DNA from: Paramacrobiotus richtersi
Taxonomy: Eukaryota; Tardigrada; Eutardigrada; Parachela; Macrobiotidae
Reading direction: 5' to 3'
NCBI GenBank assembly: GCA_034698045.1
Contig: JAQGAU010000582.1
Coordinates: 1 to 26,049, forward strand
DNA length: 26,049 nucleotides
How positions within the stretch are numbered: position 1 is the stretch's first letter; the number at the start of each line of letters is the position of its first letter. Shown here in pieces: positions 19,672 to 26,049 of the stretch. The position numbers and the translations under genes were made by a program. The notes under the pieces were generated by a model, which was given only the letters and a program-made list of their open reading frames with translations, had not been told where the DNA came from and did not search any database.

Positions 19672-19673
19672 TA

Positions 19674-20159
19674 CTGTTTCAATCATGCTACAGTTTAATA
19701 TGTACATATTGATGTCCTTGCGGAATCTTGTGGGTACAAAGTACAAACAGAACCGTAACATAAAACCAAAAATGTTATATTGTTTTTCGAATTATACAGG
19801 ATATTGTGAACTGTTTCATAAAGACAACTGCTATCTAAATTTATTCGAGTAAGCATGCATAATTAACGGCACTGATTGGCCACCAGACCGGAACTATGGA
19901 GCACGAGTTATGGCCAGAGGCAATAATATTATACAATACGAAACTGTCATACGGTATGTGTGCCACGTTCTGTCGAGATCAGCGGATTGTAGTTCTCTTT
20001 TTCCGTGCAGCGGATGTGCCGCGATTGCCAGAAAATGTGAAGTGTATAGTTTGTTCGTGGATGGAACTACTTTAGTGAACTTCACTTCATTCTCTCGGTA
20101 CAGCGCTGTTGGTTAATTTAACGGGACTCATCAACTCAGCAATAAGTACTACTATATTG
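19674..20159. other. Intergenic; remainder of R2 and a further diverged R2 fragment
   Basis: No gene seen. 19862-19930 (GGCACTGATTGGCCACCAGACCGGAAC) resembles the 16805 fragment. Open frames occur on both strands at 19894-20116 with no recognisable product. Confidence 0.3.
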
Positions 20160-20400
20160 ATGAAAGGCCGGAACGAATCGCACACACATTTTCGCAGTAC
20201 TATGGGAAAGTGTGTCTGCGATACTATCCGGAGTTTCAAACAGCCATGGACCGCGAGAATCTGGACAAAACATTCAGCAATAAGATTTTCTGGGTCCGAG
20301 ATTTTCCGTTGCATATGCATTTGCGAGGGCAACTGCATCTCCGACGGAAATTTCGGATTTGAAAAACGGCGACACACGTCACCCGACATTCGAAATCGAA
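20160..20400. repeat. H1 plus H2 foldbacks in the same order as at 17.3-17.7 kb
   Basis: H1: ATCGCACACACATTTTC (20177-20193) pairs with 20206-20222 at 15 of 17 positions over a 12-base loop, followed by ACTATCCGGAGTTTCAAAC. H2: 20304-20324 pairs with 20329-20349 at 17 of 21 positions over a 4-base loop (GAGG), followed by TTTCGGATTTGAAAAAC. Open frames on both strands here (100 and 106 codons) are the usual result of foldback DNA and are not kept in the other copies. Confidence 0.55.
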
Positions 20401-20869
20401 CGCATCTTTAAAATATTTTGGATGGATTTTCATACTGTATGTTCGGCGCTCCATTTGTTCGCTTGGTAAAGGAACAAAACAAAAGGATTCAAACATTTTA
20501 TTTAGCTCGAAGTTTTCAATCATCGTGTAACATACAGATGCCGCATTTCCTGGCATTCTGCACTGCTTCGTGCGCCTCTTCTCCGGTTTGTTCTTTAGTC
20601 CTCTTTACGACAGCAAAAAGTAAATTTATGGAAACACTAATCATACTTTTCCTTTTTACTGCCAAATGTCCGTACCATCACAACTCACAAGTTATACACT
20701 TGCTGCGGATTATTTTGTTCAAAGAGTGAATTCTCTACAAGATTCAGAATGTGACCAGAAACCATGTAAGTACTGTCGGCTCAGTTCCGGTAGATAATAA
20801 TTATTGCATGGTACAGAATGCGAATGACTAGGTCACTCACGAAAGCCGTCTTTCAGAATTATTTTCATA
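20401..20869. other. Intergenic, nothing recognised
   Basis: A 103-codon plus-strand frame at 20418-20729 has no domain and no paralogous partner in the window. No repeats were seen. Confidence 0.25.
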
Positions 20870-21984
20870 TCGCTAAACAGTCGCCTTGCCATGTCAAGCG
20901 GATACCTTGCCAACTATGATCGATCACCGGAACCGGTAAACCGTGCATGTCTACGAGCAATACGGCTAAACTGCTAATAATTATTTTTTGCGTTCCACCG
21001 GGCAATGAACTGCCGTATTGACTGTTAGTTATACCATCTTGAGCATTCAACGGCATTCTTCTTCGCGTTAATTCCACTTCTGAGATTATCGTGATCAGAA
21101 TGTGCGCGAGTTGTGAAAAACTCTCGTTGGCTTCTTTTGACCTTTCGGATTTCTTTTACGTGTGTCGTCCTGTGTTAAAGTTGAATCGTCAGAGGATCCT
21201 ATAATTTAGCTTTTCAGTTTTGCGGTACTCGTTTACGTGATCTTTAGTGCAGTACGCTGTATCTTTTAAAAGTTACCGAAGTACTTTGGTGGGATGTACG
21301 AAGACATGGATCAATCCGGAGATTCCACAAGGACAATTATCAGCAGCCAACACACTTTTGCCGGTCCGTGACGCCCGTCACAAACGCATTTGCTTCGACA
21401 AATGCGTTTGCGACGGCATTCTCGGATGGGAAAGCCATTCCGACAGGCATATCCAAAGGTCAGCGCGAACGTCCAAAACTGCGCAAATGATGGCGTAGGC
21501 TGAGGTGAAGCTACGCAGTCGATGGATCAACAGTGCGTTTAACGTCAGTTCACATTTTCTGAACGAGCTGTGCATTATTCGTTACAGAGAGTAAGTTCTC
21601 GGCAAGGTTCTTTCCCAGAATTTTTACAAGAAAGATTGCCTCAATAAAATGGGAAAAACAAGGAAATTTCTCCAGGCCTATAGTACTTTCGGTCGATAAT
21701 TGAAATTGTTTGATCCAGAATGCGAAATTAATATTTGTCCTTTATTATAGCCATCTTACATGGTATCTCGTTAAGCATGTTGTTCATATCAAACGACTCC
21801 TTGACCAATTCGAATCATCGCAACCGGTAGACTCGGCACGCCTAAGGGCAATGCGGCTGATATTTTGTTGGCAAATTCAGTTGTTTCTACCGGCCAATGA
21901 ACTGCCATATACTTACAAGTTAGGCCACCTAATCGTATTCTTTGGGTAGATAATTTCGTTATGCTATTTATACAGCCGTCTTTC
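20870..21984 (+). repeat. Tandem ~1.1-kb intergenic unit, first copy
   Basis: The order of landmarks is the same as in 21985-22700. An R2 block (20878-21030) is followed by GATTATCGTGATCAGAATGTGCGCGAG (two adjoining pieces near 21083), TTTTGCGGTACTCG near 21219, AAGTACTTTGG near 21281, CCGGTCCGTGACGCCC near 21361 and the H2 foldback at 21375-21416. Another R2 copy sits at 21785-21930. Open frames are shadows of these repeats. Confidence 0.6.
21375..21416. repeat. Foldback repeat, family H2 (best formed)
   Basis: CCGTCACAAACGCATTTG (21375-21392) pairs with 21399-21416 at 17 of 18 positions over a 6-base loop, CTTCGA. It is followed by CATTCTCGGATGGGAAAGCC. Confidence 0.7.
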
Positions 21985-22700
21985 ATATGCCGTTAAACAG
22001 TCGGCTCGCGATATCAAACGGACATTTTGCCATTTACTCAGTTTAGGATCATCGGAAACAGTAGACACTGCCCGCTACTAGACAGATCATGCCTCGGGGC
22101 AATGCGGCTGGTATTTTGTTAGCTAATTAATGCTTTTCACCGGGAAATAAACTGCCACACTGACTGTTTCATGTTTAGCAGTCAACGAAATTGTCATCAG
22201 CTTGGCCTTGAATCGGACTGCTCGATGTCACGCAGCGCTAGGATTATCCTGATCAAAGTGCGCGCGAGACATACAAAATTCTGGTTGGCTTTTGTTGACT
22301 TGTCGGATTCCTTCAGAATCGTCCGTGGTTTCATTTTGTTCTGTGCTAAGACTGTGTATGCAGTAATTTGGTATCGTGTGATGCTAGCTTTGCAGTTTTG
22401 CGCTAATTCTTTAAGTGAATACTGCCGGTGGATCTTTTGGAACTTACCAAAGTACTTTGATGGATGTACGAGGACCTGAAGATTTCACATTGTTTACGAC
22501 ACTACTACTCTGGAAAATGGGACAAATTAACAAAGGGCCAGCACACTTACACCGGTCCGTGACGCCCATCGCAAATGCAGTTGCTTCTGCAAATGCGTTT
22601 GCGACGGCATCCCCGGATCGGGAAGCCATTCCAACATATGCCGATTCACATGATCAGCGCGAACGTCCAGAACTTGGCGAATTATCGTGTTGCTGCATTT
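21985..22700 (+). repeat. Tandem ~1.1-kb intergenic unit, second copy
   Basis: It repeats the landmarks of 20870-21500 at offsets of 1117-1190 bases: R2 block 21995-22165, GATTATCCTGATCAAAGTGCGCGCGAG (near 22243), AAGTACTTTGATGGATGTACG near 22451, CCGGTCCGTGACGCCC near 22553 and the H2 foldback at 22566-22607. The 102- to 110-codon open frames in it differ from those of the first copy, so they are not genes. Confidence 0.6.
22566..22607. repeat. Foldback repeat, family H2
   Basis: CCATCGCAAATGCAGTTGC (22566-22584) pairs with 22589-22607 at 16 of 19 positions over a 4-base loop, TTCT. It is followed by CATCCCCGGATCGGGAAGCC. Confidence 0.6.
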
Positions 22701-22829
22701 TGGCGATGTATGGATGGTGCATTAACGTTGGTTTCGATGTTTCATGATACGTATGTACTTACATATCAGATTATCGACAATAAGAATACAGTATACATGT
22801 ACGATAAAACATAGGCAATCTCGTTAAGG

Positions 22830-23475
22830 AACATTTAAAGACAACAAAGGAGAAACAGGCTACATGATTTTTAAACAATTAAATGTCTTTATAACTTCAA
22901 CTTGTGAATGATATACATATTATTATAGACCATGTGCATGATGTGACAAATCTGTGCTACTTGATAACTGATACTGTATGCAGATGCTTCGTACCATTCA
23001 ACTTATAATTTCACAAACACAACATTACCTTATTATAAGAATTAATATAATTATCCAAATGTTCATCAAAAGAAAAAGGAATAAATAGATTTCCCATTAA
23101 CTCTCCAAATACCGGTACATCAAATGTTCAGTTGTGAAAGATTTCTCGGAGATATTTCCCTGAATCTGATTCATCATCACGTTAGCCCCGTACACAGACA
23201 CATTAACTGCAAAAATGCAACCAATTTCGTTCACACAGGAATTCAAACACGAACAGCCAAAAAAGATCTGTTACAAACACAAAATCAGAAAATTCACGAC
23301 ACATCCATGTACAGTAGAAAGCATGCAGTGAATAAAACACTGCATATCCGCTGCCCAGTAAATCAGAATACAAACTAACACAGGAATAAAAAACACGTTC
23401 ACCATTCTTCACAGAAAAAACGATTAAAAATCACAAATTTAAACAGATAAAACCATCAAAAACATATAAAAGACC
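22830..23475 (-). other. Vav 3' UTR / downstream flank
   Basis: This is AT-rich DNA directly after the Vav stop codon on the minus strand, matched by the displaced copy at 14740-15270. No clear AATAAA was identified, so the transcript end is not placed. Open frames on both strands here have low-complexity composition and no domain. Confidence 0.45.
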
Positions 23476-25897
23476 TTATTGTGCACCTGAATCTTTGATT
23501 TCTTCCACGTAGCTTAATGGAAAGTATCCAATCTAAAAACACGATAATGTTAGTATCGATTATCAAGATAATCAGAAAACGTCAGCGAATTTCGAAATAA
23601 AATTATCGAACAACAGAAAAGAAAAGCATAATAATATTCCGCCAACGTATTACAAACATAACCAATATAATAATCAGAAATAAATCAGAGATGAACTTTT
23701 GGTTCGGTTTATTCAGAAAACTGCACAGAAATATTTCAATAATCAGACAATAAAAAGAGAACAAACGTAAAAACCACGCTGTGAAATAAATAGTAGTGAT
23801 TATTTGTACGTCACTGTTTTATTTCAACACGCATTTAACGGGATCAAATATAAAGTTTCTGGGTACAGATTATGATAAAACGATGAAAAACATTTTTTTC
23901 CGCATTTCCGGCAACTTACTTTGCCTCTACAGCGGCCTTTCCACCAGCCGCGCTGTTCACCCTTTTTCCCGATAATATCCACCTCATCACCAACGTTAAT
24001 CGTCAGCATATTGGGTGAGGTAGCGGCGAAGCTGTACCGGACTACAGCACGTGCGAAAACCGGTTCCACTGCACCATCTGCATCGAAAACACTGGGTTTT
24101 CACAGATTTCAACATTATGTACAGGATTCTTATTATTACAGCACACATCTAACCAACAAATCCATTATGCCACAAATAGCAATAATATTAAACACCTCCG
24201 ACATGCAGACAAGCAAACAAAAACAGTTTTAATCCATGTAATACTCACAAAACTGATTAACGCAATTTGGTGGTACGCAAATCGGCCAAATTATTAACCA
24301 AAAAAATGACAACATGCTATATACATGTACCGTTGAAGTATAGCCATTTCGAAGCGCATACGGGTGACGAAGACGAAAATGCTGCGATATTGTGCAAAAA
24401 AAATTTAATTACAGAAAACTAAAGTAAAAATAAATTAAATCAAAAAAGTAAAAGCTACGTGTACAGAAACCGACACCTTTCCGTGAGTTGCAACACGAGC
24501 TGAATAGATACACACATGTGATTAAAGAAAATGCCATGCAGCAAATATCGAATATTTTTTGCTAAAAAATTCTCTTCGATTTCTTACAGAATTAATGCAG
24601 CAAGCTCTTGATTAATAAAAATAGACACTATTCCATCAACGCTTTTAATAAAAATAAATAAAATAAAATGCACAACACGTAGGTATTATAGCAAGACAAT
24701 AATAGCCCACACTTTTAAACTAGCAAAAATACCGAACCGATCATTTCTGTACAACGAACACTGCCGTATTATTATTATGAGTTACGACAATTATTCTTCC
24801 ACCACAAAAACAAGGGGACATCTAACGGAACCACGATTCACTTTTTAGTCACTGCTGTAATGTAACACTTACTGTCTGATTTCTGCGGCAGGAGCGCCTT
24901 CTTGTACGGCGTTCTCAAGGTGGTGGTCATGCCTTGAAACGACGTCTCCAAACTGTTATTTTGGTACCATAGTATGAGATCCAGCACACAGCGGAAGTAC
25001 TTGTTCGGAGCCAAAAACACCGTTTGATGATCGGGACTCTTTAGTATCCTGATATGCCGCACTTTGTTATCAAACCTACAACCAAAAAAACGTTCAGTTT
25101 CTGCAAAGAGATGGTCAAATGTTGTAAAAAACGTCAAACAAACATTACAGAAAACGGAGCCATTTCAAATTATTTGTATGGCTCAATATCGCGGCGCCGA
25201 AGAAGAAATTTGAGCCACTGTTCTACGCCGACACCTTATCAGACAAACGCCACGCCTAATGGACCCACAATGCAATCGCCACCAATAAGCACAAAATTTG
25301 CAAATATTATCTCCAAAACAAGGCTGATTTACCGCATTCAACAGAGATCTAACCCGAAAAGAATGATAGATAAATTATTAAAAAAAGGCAACAAAAAATG
25401 CGAAGAAATACGCTCAAGTGAGAAGTAAGTTATTCCACAAACTGATTTCAGCAAAACTGTTAAGACTTACTTGACACTGATGGCCTTGTACGTCTCCCCC
25501 TTGACACTGATCCTCAACAGAAACGTCCCATTGGGGAACCTGCCCAGCATCTCCTCGGCCTTCTCCCGATCCATATTCCCGGCAAACCACGGATACAAAC
25601 TCAACTGCTCATCCTCCTCGTTCTTGTACACAAACTGCCCGTTGGTCGCCGGGGAAAAGGGACTCCCGGGACTGGCGGGGGACTGCGCCAGACTATGCCT
25701 GTGCCCGTTGGGCACCTGCAAACCGCCATTCACACCGATATTCTCCGCCTCCTCATCATGGGAGACCATGGAATCGGATTTGCGCAGGGCCAGCGGGGGC
25801 GAATCAAAAGAAGCGTGCCGCTCCAGGGACGAGGGGAAGTGGCTGATGGACATGGCGCGGGGGGAACGCGCCGTGGGATTATGGGACAATGAGCCTC
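23476..25897 (-). CDS. VAV: Vav-type Rho guanine-nucleotide exchange factor, C-terminal exons (SH2-SH3)
   Basis: Vav proteins activate Rho/Rac GTPases downstream of tyrosine kinases; the SH2 docks on phosphotyrosine and the last SH3 binds proline-rich partners. Four minus-strand exons are visible: 25897-25471, 25075-24873, 24068-23920 (or from 24077) and 23532-23476, with GT-AG introns of 395, 804 or 795, and 387 bp and matching phases. The first exon encodes a Ser/Pro-rich linker (RSPRAMSISHF, SPASPGSPFSP) and the SH2 start WFAGNMDREKAEEML with the FLLRISVKGETYKAIS strand, whose R is the phosphotyrosine-binding arginine. The next gives FDNKVRHIRI and WYQNNSLETSFQGMTTTLRT, close to the Vav SH2 end. 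Exon three begins the SH3 (ARAVVRYSF, DEVDIIGKKG, RGWWKGR) and the last completes it (IGYFPLSYVEE), ending DSGAQ at TAA 23476-23478. The catalytic DH-PH part lies outside the window. No N-terminal SH3 appears in the ~95 residues before SH2. Confidence 0.88.
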
Positions 25898-26049
25898 CTA
25901 TGAGATTTACGGTCAAAATAATGATGCAGTCGTCAACATTGCGACATCATTCTTCAGCGTGTTTACAGCCAAGAACTGGAGACTTAAGACCCATGCTGTA
26001 CAAATCGTCGAGAGGGAAAACAGTCAAATCTGGAGCGTGCGTGACACCA
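25898..26049 (-). other. Vav intron sequence (no exon supported)
   Basis: The segment upstream of the first visible Vav exon ends at an acceptor AATCTCATAG|GAGGC (coordinates 25907-25893). A short minus-strand frame (PDLTVFPLDDLYSMG) is readable at ~26000-25950, but joining it at its only fair donor would create a stop codon, so it is not called. Confidence 0.4.

Noticed and set aside
20109-20556. Overlapping ~100-codon frames on both strands
   Set aside because: Foldback DNA tends to be open on both strands; no homology or splice pattern; not conserved in the 17-kb or 21-kb copies.
25940-26010. Possible additional Vav exon (PDLTVFPLDDLYSMG...) on the minus strand
   Set aside because: The only fair donor (T|GTAAAC) would join to the next exon as a TGA codon; no match to a known Vav segment.
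1-26049. tRNA genes, rRNA, CRISPR arrays, prokaryotic operons
   Set aside because: None seen on reading; the spliced genes mark the DNA as eukaryotic, and the repeats are dispersed and diverged and not spacer-separated arrays.

Overview
This is animal DNA, a window of intron-bearing nuclear genome. The clearest gene is the 3' end of a Vav-type Rho-GEF (SH2 then C-terminal SH3) on the minus strand at the right edge; Vav is a metazoan signalling protein. Introns are small, many 70-120 bp, and the left 22.8 kb holds a lineage-specific cluster of rhodopsin-like GPCRs. A compact ecdysozoan genome such as a tardigrade fits, but that is an inference from style and not from a diagnostic sequence.

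Left part (1-16.5 kb): a cluster of orphan rhodopsin-like (class A) GPCRs built on a three-exon plan. Exon 1 carries the N-terminus with glycosylation sites, TM1 and TM2. Exon 2 carries TM3 to most of TM7. A short exon 3 begins inside the NPxxY-like motif of TM7 and encodes the cytoplasmic tail. Copy A (1-393, +) is cut by the window edge. Copy B (2399-4153, +) reads as an intact 371-residue receptor once its two introns are removed. Copy C (7987-9344, +) and copy D (11839-13683, -) form a large inverted duplication, arms roughly 6.5-10.0 and 14.65-10.25 kb, and both are damaged. C has a one-base deletion and a 29-bp microsatellite-like insertion. D has an 8-bp deletion and a 443-bp foldback transposon in exon 1. 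Two shorter relics of the TM3 exon lie downstream of A and B, and a fifth 3' flank with no receptor lies at 15.8-16.5 kb. The region is therefore the wreck of an older tandem array.

Middle part (14.7-22.8 kb): no convincing gene. It is a patchwork of degenerate duplications: a displaced copy of the Vav 3' flank (14.74-15.27 kb), receptor 3' flank, several diverged copies of intergenic units, a decayed Tc1/mariner-type element with TA target duplication (18.75-19.67 kb) and a tandem ~1.1-kb duplication (20.87-22.7 kb). Two families of foldback (hairpin) repeats recur through it. In one, the two arms differ between copies by paired changes that keep the stem.

Right part (22.8-26.05 kb): a visibly more AT-rich block with the last four exons of Vav on the minus strand. 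They encode a Ser/Pro-rich linker, SH2, SH3 and the C-terminus. The receptors and Vav look like unrelated neighbours; the only link seen is that the Vav 3' flank was copied into the receptor cluster.
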